Assembly (NCBI GenBank): GCA_041584475.1
Contig: JBFHDX010000061.1
Location: 1-22,454, forward strand
Direction of reading: 5' to 3'
DNA length: 22,454 bases
DNA from: JBFHDX01 sp041584475
GTDB taxonomy: Bacteria; Pseudomonadota; Alphaproteobacteria; UBA8366; JADFVY01
Both the position numbers and the translations under genes were made by a program. The notes beneath the pieces are model-generated. The model made no database searches and was not told where the DNA came from. It saw nothing but the letters and a program-made list of their open reading frames with translations. Each line of letters begins with the position of its first letter. The stretch's first letter is position 1. Positions 7,022 through 14,961 of this stretch are shown piece by piece.

Positions 7022-8503
7022 ATGCGAAAGCCGCTGCGCGCCCATCTATTTGAACTGATGCGCCTGGCGACGCCCGTCGTCATCGCGCGCGCTGGTATCC
7101 TGACGATGGCGACGGCCGACACGGTCATGCTCGGGCATTACGGCGCCACCGACCTCGCCTTTTATGGCATCGGCGTGACGCCGTTCATCCTGTTGCTGCT
7201 GATCGGGATCGGGCTGCTCACCGGCACGCTGGTGATGACCAGCCACGCGCGCGGCGCTGGAAATCCCGGCGAATGCGGTGCGGTGTGGCGCCGCTCGCTG
7301 CCCTATGCGCTGCTCATCGGCATCGTTGGCACGGTGCTCACGCAGTTCGGCGAGCCGTTCTTCCTGCTTCTCGGCCAGTCGCCCGCAATCGCGGCGGGCG
7401 GCGGACGCGTTGCGACCATCGCCGGACTGGCCCTCGTCCCGACGTTACTCTCGGTGACCACCAGCTTCTTCCTCGAAGGCCTGGCTCGGCCGGCTCCCGG
7501 CATGATCGTCATCCTCTGCGGCAACGCGCTCAACATCCTGCTCAACTGGCTGCTGATCTTCGGCCATGGCGGCCTGCCGGCGCTCGGTGCCGAAGGGGCC
7601 ATCCTGGCGACGTCGCTGACGCGTCTCGCCATGGCGCTGGCGGCGATTTCCTATGTCTGGTGGATGCCGGACCGCGAGGTCTATGGCGTGCGTATCCGGC
7701 CGGCGGGGCGTTGGTGGCGTGCCGGTCGCGAACAGTGGCGGCTCGGCTACGCGGCGGGAGTCAGCCAGGGTGTCGAGACCACCGCCTTCAATAGCCTGAC
7801 CATCATGGCCGGCCTGCTCGGCCCGGTCGCGCTCGCCAGCTACTCGGTGATCATGAACGTGACGGCGCTGATCTTCATGCTGGCCCTCGGGTTCGGCGCG
7901 GCCACGGCGGTTCGGGTCGGCGCCGCGCGCGGTGCCGGCGATCGTCCCGGAATCGCGGCGGCGGGCTGGGTCGGACTGGGCGCGACGGTCGTCGTGATGG
8001 GCGGCTTCGCGGCATTGCTGCTGCTGTTGCCGGATCGCGTCGCGGCGTTGTACTCCGACGAGCCGGGCATGCGGGCGGCGCTGCCCGCGCTAATCGCGAT
8101 GGTTGCCCTCGTGCTGATTCCAGACGGCGGGCAGGTCGTGATGTCGTTCGCCCTGCGGGGGGCCGGCGACGCGTGGATGCCGACGGCATCGCATCTGGTA
8201 TCCTATCTCGCTGTGATGATACCGGCGGGTTGGGTGCTGGCGTTTCCGGCCGGCCGCGGGGTCGCCGGGTTGATCGAGGCAATCGCGATCGCAAGCGCGA
8301 TATCGCTGGCAATCCTGTCCTTGCGGTTCTTTCTCGTAACTCGAGCAGCGGCGCCGGCGAGCCTACCCGACGTCGGCGATGCTGGGCTGGTCACCGCACA
8401 GCGGGCAGGCGGGGTCGCGGGCGATCCTGATCACCCGCATGGTGACGTCCATCGCGTCGTAGAGCAGCAGCCGGCCGGTAAGACCGGTGCCGAGCCCGAG
8501 TAG
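7022..8503 (+). CDS. MATE family multidrug/toxin efflux transporter
   Basis: This polytopic inner-membrane antiporter of 493 residues exports cationic or toxic compounds in exchange for H+ or Na+. Seen: the MATE N-terminus (LMRLATPVVIARAGILTMATADTVMLG), many hydrophobic segments consistent with 12 helices in two similar halves, and a cytoplasmic start without signal peptide. The last helix (AISLAILSLRFFLV) ends near residue 442, so a normal MATE protein would stop around 447. Instead the frame continues 46 residues of low-hydrophobic, Gly/Ala/Asp-rich sequence that is antisense to the end of the moeB-like gene. This tail is probably a lost-stop extension and not a domain. It follows the hydroxyacid dehydrogenase by 23 bp. 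Substrate is unknown. Confidence 0.9.
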   Translation: MRKPLRAHLFELMRLATPVVIARAGILTMATADTVMLGHYGATDLAFYGIGVTPFILLLLIGIGLLTGTLVMTSHARGAGNPGECGAVWRRSLPYALLIGIVGTVLTQFGEPFFLLLGQSPAIAAGGGRVATIAGLALVPTLLSVTTSFFLEGLARPAPGMIVILCGNALNILLNWLLIFGHGGLPALGAEGAILATSLTRLAMALAAISYVWWMPDREVYGVRIRPAGRWWRAGREQWRLGYAAGVSQGVETTAFNSLTIMAGLLGPVALASYSVIMNVTALIFMLALGFGAATAVRVGAARGAGDRPGIAAAGWVGLGATVVVMGGFAALLLLLPDRVAALYSDEPGMRAALPALIAMVALVLIPDGGQVVMSFALRGAGDAWMPTASHLVSYLAVMIPAGWVLAFPAGRGVAGLIEAIAIASAISLAILSLRFFLVTRAAAPASLPDVGDAGLVTAQRAGGVAGDPDHPHGDVHRVVEQQPAGKTGAEPE

Positions 8504-9142
8504 TTCCTTCAGGACCTCGGTCGCCTGCATCGTACCGACGACGCCGGCGAGGGCACCAAATATGCCGGCCTGCTCGCAGCGCGGCGAGACCTCCGGTGGT
8601 GGCGGGCTGGGGAACAGGCAGCGATAGCAGGGATTGCCGCCTTCGTACGCCTTGATCGTCGTCGCCTGACCCTCGAAACGCAGCATCGCCGCGGTGACCA
8701 GGGGCTTGCGCTCGAAGTAGCAGGCGTCGTTGACCAGGTAGCGGGTCGGAAAATTGTCGCTGCCGTCGGCGACCAGATCGTATTCCCGGACCAGCCGGCG
8801 GGCATTGCCCGGCGTCAGCCGCTCGTTGTGCCGCTCGACGCGGATCTCGGGGTTGAGCGCGGCGACTGTCGCGGCCGCGCTGTCCGCCTTGGGCGTCCCG
8901 ATCCGGTCGGTCGTGTGGACGATCTGGCGTTGCAGGTTGGTGATGTCGACGCGATCGTCGTCGACGACCCCGAGCGTGCCGACGCCGGCGGCCGCCAGAT
9001 ACATCAGTAGCGGCGAACCCAGCCCGCCGGCCCCGACGACGAGGACGCGCGAGCGCAGCAACTTGAGCTGGCCCTCCTCGCCGACCTCGTCGAGGATGAT
9101 GTGGCGGGCATAGCGGCGCAGCCTCTCCTCGGTGATTTCCAT
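8363..9142 (-). CDS. moeB: MoeB/ThiF/HesA-type sulfur-carrier adenylyltransferase
   Basis: This 259-residue E1-like enzyme adenylates the C-terminal glycine of a small ubiquitin-like sulfur carrier (MoaD, ThiS or similar), the step before thiocarboxylate formation. Seen: the ATP-binding GAGGLG at 37-42, DDDRVDITNLQRQ at 61-73, SDNFPTRY at 128-135, the two zinc cysteine pairs C172/C175 and C246/C249, and C189 (SPRCEQAG) at the position of the conserved cysteine. No C-terminal rhodanese domain is present, so it is the MoeB/ThiF form and not MoeZ. Sequence alone does not separate MoeB from ThiF or HesA. It starts 11 bp after the cysK stop and is surely co-transcribed with it. No carrier-protein gene (moaD, thiS, cysO) is in the window. 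Its 3' end overlaps the MATE frame by 141 bp. Confidence 0.88.
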   Translation of the reverse strand: MEITEERLRRYARHIILDEVGEEGQLKLLRSRVLVVGAGGLGSPLLMYLAAAGVGTLGVVDDDRVDITNLQRQIVHTTDRIGTPKADSAAATVAALNPEIRVERHNERLTPGNARRLVREYDLVADGSDNFPTRYLVNDACYFERKPLVTAAMLRFEGQATTIKAYEGGNPCYRCLFPSPPPPEVSPRCEQAGIFGALAGVVGTMQATEVLKELLGLGTGLTGRLLLYDAMDVTMRVIRIARDPACPLCGDQPSIADVG

Positions 9143-9153
9143 CCGGCCCTCCG

Positions 9154-10119
9154 TCAGGCGGAGATTCCGTCGAAGAGCGCGGTCGAGAGATAGCGTTCGG
9201 CGAACGAAGGAATGATGACGACGATCCGCTTGCCGTGCATTTCCGGTCGCTCGGCCAACTCCAGCGCAGCCGCCAGTGCCGCGCCCGAGGAGATGCCGAC
9301 GGGGACGCCTTCGAGGCTCGCCACCTTGCGGGCCACCGTGAAAGCCGTCTCATTGGCGATCGAGATAACCTCGTCGATCAGTTCCGTGCGCAGGATAGAC
9401 GGCACGAAACCGGCACCAATCCCCTGGATCTTGTGCGGCCCGGGTTCTCCGCCCGAGAGCACCGGGCTGTCCTCGGGTTCGACGGCGACCATGCGGATCG
9501 CCGGATTGCGTTCCTTGAGCACTTCCGCGCAGCCGGTCAGCGTGCCGCCGGTGCCGATTCCGGAGACGACGACGTCGACCCTGCCGCCGGTATCGCGCCA
9601 GATTTCCTCGGCGGTCGTGCGGCGGTGGATCTCGGGATTGGCGGGATTGTCGAACTGCGCCGGCATCACCGCGTCGGGCAGCGACGCGATCAGTTCCTCG
9701 GCACGCGCAATCGCGCCTTTCATGCCCTTCTCCGCCGGCGTCAGCTCCAGCTCGGCGCCCAGCAGCTTCAACATCTTGCGCCGTTCGACCGACATCGATT
9801 CCGGCATCGTCAGGATCAGTTTATAGCCCTTCGCCGCGGCGACAAAGGCGAGGGCAATCCCGGTGTTGCCCGAGGTCGGCTCGACCAGCACCGTGCCCGG
9901 GCGCAGCCGGCCCGCCGCTTCGAGCGCGGCAATCATCGAGACGCCGATGCGATCCTTGACCGAGGCCAGCGGGTTGAAGAATTCGAGCTTGCCGATGATC
10001 TCCGCGTCGACGCCGGCGTCGGCGGCCAGCCGCGAGAACTGTACCAGAGGGGTGGCGCCGATCGTCTCGATGATGTTGTCGTAAATCTTGCCTCTGAATT
10101 CCGGATTGCTCGCGTTCAT
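9154..10119 (-). CDS. cysK: Cysteine synthase (O-acetylserine sulfhydrylase)
   Basis: This 321-residue PLP enzyme forms cysteine from O-acetylserine and sulfide in the cytoplasm. Seen: the PLP lysine K55 in NPLASVKDR, the substrate loop PTSGNTG at 81-87, the phosphate-binding GTGGT at 189-193, and SSGAALAAAL near the C-terminus (PLP N1-side serine). All the fold-type II landmarks are intact and the length is normal. The start at 10119 follows an AG-rich Shine-Dalgarno stretch (AGGAGAAGAGG in the RNA). The frame is open 55 codons further but enters the leader. It sits between rrf2 (106 bp upstream) and moeB (11 bp downstream). CysK also binds CymR as a co-repressor in Bacillus, which makes the rrf2 neighbour notable. 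CysM-type use of other sulfur donors cannot be excluded. Confidence 0.92.
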   Translation of the reverse strand: MNASNPEFRGKIYDNIIETIGATPLVQFSRLAADAGVDAEIIGKLEFFNPLASVKDRIGVSMIAALEAAGRLRPGTVLVEPTSGNTGIALAFVAAAKGYKLILTMPESMSVERRKMLKLLGAELELTPAEKGMKGAIARAEELIASLPDAVMPAQFDNPANPEIHRRTTAEEIWRDTGGRVDVVVSGIGTGGTLTGCAEVLKERNPAIRMVAVEPEDSPVLSGGEPGPHKIQGIGAGFVPSILRTELIDEVISIANETAFTVARKVASLEGVPVGISSGAALAAALELAERPEMHGKRIVVIIPSFAERYLSTALFDGISA

Positions 10120-10157
10120 CCTGCCCTCTTCTCCTGTCCATCCGCTTCGCGGCGTCA

Positions 10158-10174
10158 CCGGCGCCTTGCGCCGG
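10158..10174 (-). other. Hairpin in the rrf2-cysK leader
   Basis: CCGGCGC-ctt-GCGCCGG is a perfect 7-bp stem with a 3-nt loop, 38-55 bases before the cysK start in the 106-bp gap after rrf2. No T-run follows in the direction of transcription, so it is more likely an RNA-processing or stabilising element, or an operator-like dyad, than a terminator. Confidence 0.45.
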
Positions 10175-10225
10175 CTGGCCTTCAGCCCGCCGACCGAAGT
10201 CCGGCGTCCGCCTGCAATACCATCC

Positions 10226-10678
10226 CTAGATCGTGAAATCGACATGCTGCCGGGAGGGCGAACCGATCCCGGCATCACGCGCACTGCGACACAGGTCCTC
10301 CACGCTCATGGCATCAAGTCGGGCCAGCGCCTCTTCCTGCAGCTCCTGCCAGAGCGGCTTGAGGACGACGCGGCCGAGCTCGGATCCGGTATCCTCTTCG
10401 AGCGGATCGTCCGTATCCATGCCAGCGACGATGCGGACGATTTCGCCCAGCGAGATGCGCCGGCGCTCACGCGCCAGCCGGTACCCGCCACGCGGTCCAC
10501 GCACGCCGCGCAGCACATCGGCGCGCACGAGCTGCTGTAGAACCTGTTCGAGATAGCGCCGGGGAATGCCCTGCCGTTCGGCGATCTCCTTGCTTTGCAC
10601 CGGATTCTGCCCGGCGTTGTAAGCGATATCGACGACCGCCTCGATGGCGAACATCAGCTTCCGGGTCAGACGAAGCAT
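10226..10678 (-). CDS. Rrf2 family transcriptional regulator lacking Fe-S cysteines (CymR-like)
   Basis: This 150-residue DNA-binding protein has the Rrf2 fold. It has an N-terminal winged helix with MLRLTRKLMFAIEAVVDIAY, the recognition segment GIPRRYLEQVLQQLVRADVL (38-56) and the wing RGPRGGYRLAR (60-70), followed by a dimerisation helix. IscR, NsrR and RirA carry three cysteines near residues 90-106. Here that stretch is acidic (DDPLEEDTGSE) and the only cysteine is C130, so no iron-sulfur cluster is expected. The cysteine-free cluster region, plus cysK directly downstream, recalls CymR, the cysteine-metabolism repressor that acts with CysK in Bacillus (analogy, not proof). Its ATG overlaps the dut stop (ATGA), so translation is coupled to dut and coaBC. 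Confidence 0.87.
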   Translation of the reverse strand: MLRLTRKLMFAIEAVVDIAYNAGQNPVQSKEIAERQGIPRRYLEQVLQQLVRADVLRGVRGPRGGYRLARERRRISLGEIVRIVAGMDTDDPLEEDTGSELGRVVLKPLWQELQEEALARLDAMSVEDLCRSARDAGIGSPSRQHVDFTI

Positions 10679-11151
10679 CAGTCCCAGGTTCCTCCCGTAC
10701 CCGTCGATCCGAATCCGCCCGCACCGCGCGACGATCCGGGCAGCTGCGATCGGTCTGCGACCTCGCTCCAGACGAGCCGCGCTACCGGCGCGATAACGAT
10801 CTGTGCGATGCGCATGCCACGGGTGACCGTGAACGGTCGATCTCCGAGGTTTGCCAGCAAGACGGCGACCTCACCGCGATAGTCCGCATCGACCGTGCCC
10901 GGACTGTTGAGCACCGTTATGCCGTGCTTCAGCGCCAGGCCCGAGCGCGGCCTCACCTGGGCTTCATGCGTGGCCGGAAGCGCAATGGTGAGTCCCGTCG
11001 GGACCAGGGCCCTGTCGCCAGGCTCGAGTGTAAGCGGCTCCGCAAGCGCCGCCCGCAGATCGAGCCCCGCGCTGAGCGGCGTGGCATAGTCGGGCAAGGG
11101 TAGGTCCGCGCCATGGGAGAGACGCGCGACGGCGACGGTTACGCTTGTCAT
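10678..11151 (-). CDS. dut: dUTP pyrophosphatase
   Basis: This 157-residue trimeric enzyme hydrolyses dUTP to dUMP, keeping uracil out of DNA and feeding dTMP synthesis. All five dUTPase motifs are visible: SAGLDL (27-32), the second around PTGL (51-54), RPRSGLALKHGI (67-78), NSPGTVDADYRGE (82-94, catalytic Asp D88) and the C-terminal lid RGAGGFGSTG (142-151), whose Phe stacks on uracil. Length is standard. The ATG overlaps the coaBC stop codon (ATGA) and its own stop overlaps the rrf2 start in the same way. The pairing coaBC-dut is common in proteobacteria; a regulator gene directly following is less so. Confidence 0.95.
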   Translation of the reverse strand: MTSVTVAVARLSHGADLPLPDYATPLSAGLDLRAALAEPLTLEPGDRALVPTGLTIALPATHEAQVRPRSGLALKHGITVLNSPGTVDADYRGEVAVLLANLGDRPFTVTRGMRIAQIVIAPVARLVWSEVADRSQLPGSSRGAGGFGSTGTGGTWD

Positions 11152-12395
11152 GAGTCCGCGGCGAGGTAATTTGAAATGCGCTGGGCCAGCCGTCGCGCGA
11201 CATCCACCTTGCTCATCCGCGGCCAGTCCTCGACACCCGAATCGTCAACCAGATGGATGAGGTTGGCCTCGCCACCGAATGTTCCGGTCGCCGGTGACAC
11301 ATCGTTGGCCAGGATCCAGTCGGCGCCCTTGTTCTTGCGTTTTTTGCGTGCGAATTCGACCACATTGTGAGTCTCCGCGGCGAAGCCGACGACGAGGCGC
11401 GGCCGCAGATTTCCGGCGTGCGCCAGCGTCTTCAGGATGTCCGGGTTCTCTGCCAGCCGCAGCTCGGGCGGCCCGCCGCCGTTCTTCTTCAGCTTGCGGC
11501 CGCTCGCTTCGGCGATGCGCCAGTCGGCGACCGCGGCGGCGCAGACCGCGACGTCGACCGGCAGCGCCGACTCGCAGGCCGAGAGCATGTCGCGCGCGCT
11601 CTCGACGTGGACGACCGAGATGCCGGGCGGATCGGCGAGCGCCGTCGGTCCGCTGACCAGCACCGTCTCGGCGCCGAGCTGCGCCAGCGCGACGGCGATC
11701 GCGTGGCCCTGCTTGCCCGACGAGCGGTTGGCGATATAGCGCACCGGGTCGATCGCCTCGTGCGTCGGCCCGCTGGTCACCAGCGCGCGCCGCCCGGCGA
11801 GCGGCCCGACCGCGCGCTCCTTGCCGGCCGACGCGAAGACGGGTCCCGGCTCACCGCGGAAATGCGCCTCGATCGCGGTGACGATCTCGTCCGGCTCGGC
11901 CATGCGGCCGGCGCCGAACTCGCCGCACGCCATGTCGCCGACGCCGGGGCCGACGCGCAGCACGCCGCGCGCCTGCAGCGTATCGATGCTGGCCCGTGTC
12001 GCCGCATGCTCCCACATGCGCACGTTCATCGCCGGCGCGACGAGCACCGGCTTGTCGGTGGCCAGCAGCGCCGTCGTCGCGAGGTCGTCGGCGAGCCCGG
12101 CCGCCATGCGGGCGAGGAGGTCGGCGGTCGCCGGCGCGACGACCAGCAAATCGGCGTCGCGCGACAGCTCGATGTGGCCCATCTCGGCCTCGTCGGTCAG
12201 CGAGAACAGGTCGTCGTAGACCTTGTCCCCGCTCAGCGCCGCGAGGCTCAGCGGCGTGACGAACTGCGCCCCTGCCCGCGTCAGGATGCAGCGCACCGAC
12301 GCCCCGGCGTCGCGCAGCCGGCGGATCAGGTCGAGACCCTTGTAGGCGGCAATACCACCGCCGACGATGAGCAATATGCGTTTTCCCGAGAGCAT
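11148..12395 (-). CDS. coaBC: Bifunctional phosphopantothenoylcysteine decarboxylase / phosphopantothenate-cysteine ligase
   Basis: This 415-residue two-domain enzyme of coenzyme A synthesis joins cysteine to 4'-phosphopantothenate (CoaB) and decarboxylates the product (CoaC). Seen: the flavin-binding CoaC domain with GGGIAAYK (12-19), catalytic H74 (MGHIELSRD), PAMN (121-124) and the active-site cysteine C157 in CGEFGAGRM. The CoaB domain follows from about 200, with SGPTHEAIDPVRYIANRSSG (208-227), the AAAVADWR segment and KLKK (301-304). Length and order are normal. It uses cysteine as substrate, which links it to the cysK gene further along the same strand. A 193-bp gap with three dyads separates it from ubiB, so it probably has its own promoter. 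dut follows by a 4-bp overlap. Confidence 0.95.
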   Translation of the reverse strand: MLSGKRILLIVGGGIAAYKGLDLIRRLRDAGASVRCILTRAGAQFVTPLSLAALSGDKVYDDLFSLTDEAEMGHIELSRDADLLVVAPATADLLARMAAGLADDLATTALLATDKPVLVAPAMNVRMWEHAATRASIDTLQARGVLRVGPGVGDMACGEFGAGRMAEPDEIVTAIEAHFRGEPGPVFASAGKERAVGPLAGRRALVTSGPTHEAIDPVRYIANRSSGKQGHAIAVALAQLGAETVLVSGPTALADPPGISVVHVESARDMLSACESALPVDVAVCAAAVADWRIAEASGRKLKKNGGGPPELRLAENPDILKTLAHAGNLRPRLVVGFAAETHNVVEFARKKRKNKGADWILANDVSPATGTFGGEANLIHLVDDSGVEDWPRMSKVDVARRLAQRISNYLAADS

Positions 12396-12588
12396 TCCGG
12401 CTTATGCTTTCCCGGCCGGTGCGGCCGGCCGCCCTGGCTGAATTCACAAAACGCGAGTGTAATAATAGATAGCGTCTGCACGGCACGGCGGCAAGCAGCG
12501 ATTGCCGTCCGGCTGTTCGGGGCAGTTGACTAAAATTTGAGTAAACTCCGTTCGATATCGAATCGACATCCGGCGGGCGCGGCGCCCG
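12396..12588. promoter_or_regulatory. ubiB-coaBC intergenic region with three dyads
   Basis: This gap lies upstream of coaBC on the minus strand. It holds AGTTgACT-n8-AGTaAACT (12524-12547, one mismatch per arm position), the perfect 12-bp palindrome TTCGATATCGAA (12551-12562), and GCGGGCG-cgg-CGCCCGC (12573-12589, 7-bp stem, touching the ubiB stop). The last may help end the ubiE-ubiB transcript, though no T-run follows directly. A weak coaBC promoter TTGCCG-17-TATCTA is readable on the minus strand, with TATTAT close behind. Which dyad is an operator cannot be told from sequence. Confidence 0.45.
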
Positions 12589-14130
12589 CTAGCCGGCGAG
12601 GATCATCACCAGCGCCGCAACGAGCGCCGCGACGGCCCCGGCGAGCAGGATGGTCGGCCAGGCGCCGCGATCGCGGCCGCGCAACGCGTCGACGGTGTCC
12701 GGATGCAGCCTGACGCCGCCCTCCTCGACCATCTGGCTGGCGCGTTCGAGCCGGTCGAACAGCGCCGGCAGGCGCTCGAACTGCGCCACCGCCGTCTCGG
12801 TGGCATCGCGCAGCCGCGCCTGCGGCCCGCGATTCTCGCGCATCCATTCCTCGATCAGCGGCTGTGCCAGGACCCACATGTTGACCGTCGGATCGAGCTT
12901 GCGGCTGACGCCCTCGGCGACGAGCATCGTCTTCTGCAGCAGCAGGAGCTGCGGCTGCGTCTCCATCTCGAACTGCTCGGTCACCTGGAACAGCTGCGCC
13001 AGCAGGCGCGCCAGCGAGATTTCCGCGAGCTGCCGGTCGAAGATCGGCTCGCCGATCGACCGGCACGCCTGCATGAAGGCTTCGTGCGACTTGTCGGCGG
13101 GCACGTAGCCGGCCTCGAAATGGACCTCCGCGACGCGCCGGTAATCGCCTTGCAGAAACGCCAGCAGCATGTCCGCGAGGTAGTTCCTGGTGCGCCGGTC
13201 GAGCCGCCCCATGATGCCGAAATCGACCGGCATGAGCGCGCCGTCCGGGCCGACGAACATGTTGCCCGGATGCATGTCGGCGTGGAAGAAACCGTCGCGG
13301 AACACCTGGTAGAAGAAAACCGCGGCCGAGCGCTCGATGATGTCGCGCGGCGCCAGCCCCGCTTCGACGATCGCCGCGACCTCGTCGATCGGGATGCCCT
13401 CGACGCGGGCGGTCGTCAGCACCCGCCGGCTGGTGCGCTGCCAGTCGACGGCGGGCACCCGGAAGTCCGGCTGGTCGGCGAAGTTGTCCGCCAGCTCGGC
13501 GGCCGCGGCCGCCTCGAGCCGCAGGTCCATCTCGAGCCGCACCGTCTCCTCGAACGTGGCGACGACCTCAACCGGCTTGAGCCTGCGAAACGGCGGGTGT
13601 GCGCGCTCGACCAGCCGCGCCACCCAGTACATCAGGCCGATTTCCTTGCGGAACCGGTCCTCGACGCCCGGCCGCAGCACTTTCACCGCGACGTCGTCTC
13701 CGTCCGACGTCGTCGCGTAGTGGACCTGCGCGATCGACGCCGCCGCGATCGGTTCGGATTCGAAATGATCGAACAGCGCATCGATCGGCTGACCGAGCTC
13801 CTGCTCGATGATCCGCCTGGCCTCGTCGGGCGGGAACGGTGGCAGCCGGTCCTGCAGCGACGAGAGGTCGACAGCGACGTCCTCGCCGACCAGGTCGGAC
13901 CGCACCGACAGCGCCTGCCCGAGCTTGATGAAGGTGGGGCCGAGCCGCTCGCAGGCCGCGGCGAGCCGCTCACCCGGCCGGCCCGGCGCGCGACGACGCG
14001 AGATCAGCCGCACGAACAGCATGATGCCCGGCGCGACACCCAGACGCTCGAGCGGGAACAGGGCGTCGTGCTGCGCGAGCGTGCGGGCGATCAGCAGCAG
14101 CCGCAACAGGTTTGACAGGGCGTTCGGCAT
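12589..14130 (-). CDS. ubiB: UbiB, ABC1/ADCK-type atypical kinase for ubiquinone synthesis
   Basis: This 513-residue protein of the protein-kinase-like UbiB family is needed for ubiquinone biosynthesis, acting on or near the Ubi complex at the membrane. Seen: the family KxGQ motif KLGQ at 69-72, the alanine-rich loop replacing the glycine loop (IAAASIAQVH, 128-137), the ATP-binding lysine K150, the E200-x-D202 motif (EMD), HADMHPGN at 283-290 and metal-binding D303 in DFG. The protein ends in a hydrophobic segment (WPTILLAGAVAALVAALVMILAG), the usual C-terminal anchor, and is complete. Met at 14130 is chosen because earlier in-frame residues are Arg/Pro-rich and overlap ubiE. It lies 22 bp after ubiE and shares its transcript. 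Confidence 0.94.
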   Translation of the reverse strand: MPNALSNLLRLLLIARTLAQHDALFPLERLGVAPGIMLFVRLISRRRAPGRPGERLAAACERLGPTFIKLGQALSVRSDLVGEDVAVDLSSLQDRLPPFPPDEARRIIEQELGQPIDALFDHFESEPIAAASIAQVHYATTSDGDDVAVKVLRPGVEDRFRKEIGLMYWVARLVERAHPPFRRLKPVEVVATFEETVRLEMDLRLEAAAAAELADNFADQPDFRVPAVDWQRTSRRVLTTARVEGIPIDEVAAIVEAGLAPRDIIERSAAVFFYQVFRDGFFHADMHPGNMFVGPDGALMPVDFGIMGRLDRRTRNYLADMLLAFLQGDYRRVAEVHFEAGYVPADKSHEAFMQACRSIGEPIFDRQLAEISLARLLAQLFQVTEQFEMETQPQLLLLQKTMLVAEGVSRKLDPTVNMWVLAQPLIEEWMRENRGPQARLRDATETAVAQFERLPALFDRLERASQMVEEGGVRLHPDTVDALRGRDRGAWPTILLAGAVAALVAALVMILAG

Positions 14131-14152
14131 CGCGAGGCTTCGCGGCCGGGTG

Positions 14153-14914
14153 TCACAAGCGCCACGCGGAATGGATGGCGGCGATGCCCCCGGACAGGTT
14201 GCGGAAGCGGACCATCGACAGGCCGGCCGCCGACAGCATCTCCGCCAGCGCTTCCTGCTGCGGGAACCGGCGGATGCTCTCGGCCAGGTACTCGTACGAT
14301 TCGGCATCGCCGACCACCCATCGTCCGAGCGCCGGCAGCACGGTAAAGGAATAGCGGTCGTAAAGCGGCTCGAGCCAGCGCCACGCCAGGTGGCTGAATT
14401 CGAGACAGAGAAATCGGCCGCCCGGCTTCAGTACCCGTCGTGCCTCGGCCAGCGCCCGGTCGATCCGGGTCACGTTGCGCAGCCCGAAGGCGATGGTGTA
14501 GGCGTCGGCGCTGGCGTCCGCGAGCGGCAGCGCCTCGGCGTCGCCGACGATCCAGTCGACGCCATGCAGCAGGCCGCGATCGATCGCCCGGTTGCGGCCG
14601 ACCGCGACCATCTCCTCGCTCAGGTCGCAGACGGTGACGTGTCCGCCCCCCCGCTCGAGGAAGCGAAAGGCGATATCGCCGGTGCCGCCGGCGACGTCGA
14701 GCAGCTGCATCCCGGCGCGCGGCCGCAGGCAGTCGATGAACTCGTTCCTCCAGAAACGATGGACGCCGAGCGACATGAGATCGTTCATCAAGTCGTAGCG
14801 GCTGGCGACGCTGTCGAATACGCCGCGCACGAGCAGCGGCTTGTCGGCGGCAGGAACCTCGCGGAAGCCGAAATCGGCAACCTCCTCCGCCCCAATTTCC
14901 CGGTCTTTCGGCAT
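14153..14914 (-). CDS. ubiE: Ubiquinone/menaquinone biosynthesis C-methyltransferase
   Basis: This 253-residue SAM-dependent methyltransferase adds the C-methyl group to the benzoquinol ring in ubiquinone (or menaquinone) synthesis. Seen: the UbiE signature around SRYDLMNDLMSLGVHRFWR (38-56), the SAM-binding DVAGGTGDIA (73-82), GDAEALPLAD and the second signature FGLRNVTRIDRALAEARRVL. The C-terminus (SGGIAAIHSAWRL) is the normal end. No other ubi or men gene is in the window except ubiB, 22 bp downstream; ubiE-ubiB is a typical pair. The gene is divergent from mutM across 47 bp, in which I see no convincing promoter. Confidence 0.95.
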   Translation of the reverse strand: MPKDREIGAEEVADFGFREVPAADKPLLVRGVFDSVASRYDLMNDLMSLGVHRFWRNEFIDCLRPRAGMQLLDVAGGTGDIAFRFLERGGGHVTVCDLSEEMVAVGRNRAIDRGLLHGVDWIVGDAEALPLADASADAYTIAFGLRNVTRIDRALAEARRVLKPGGRFLCLEFSHLAWRWLEPLYDRYSFTVLPALGRWVVGDAESYEYLAESIRRFPQQEALAEMLSAAGLSMVRFRNLSGGIAAIHSAWRL

Positions 14915-14961
14915 CGCGGCGACGATAGCGCAGCGACGCCGGCTTTGCTAGAAACTCCGGC

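Noticed and set aside
12703..14115. Plus-strand open frame of 470 codons opposite ubiB
   Set aside because: ubiB shows every family motif on the minus strand; this frame shows none.
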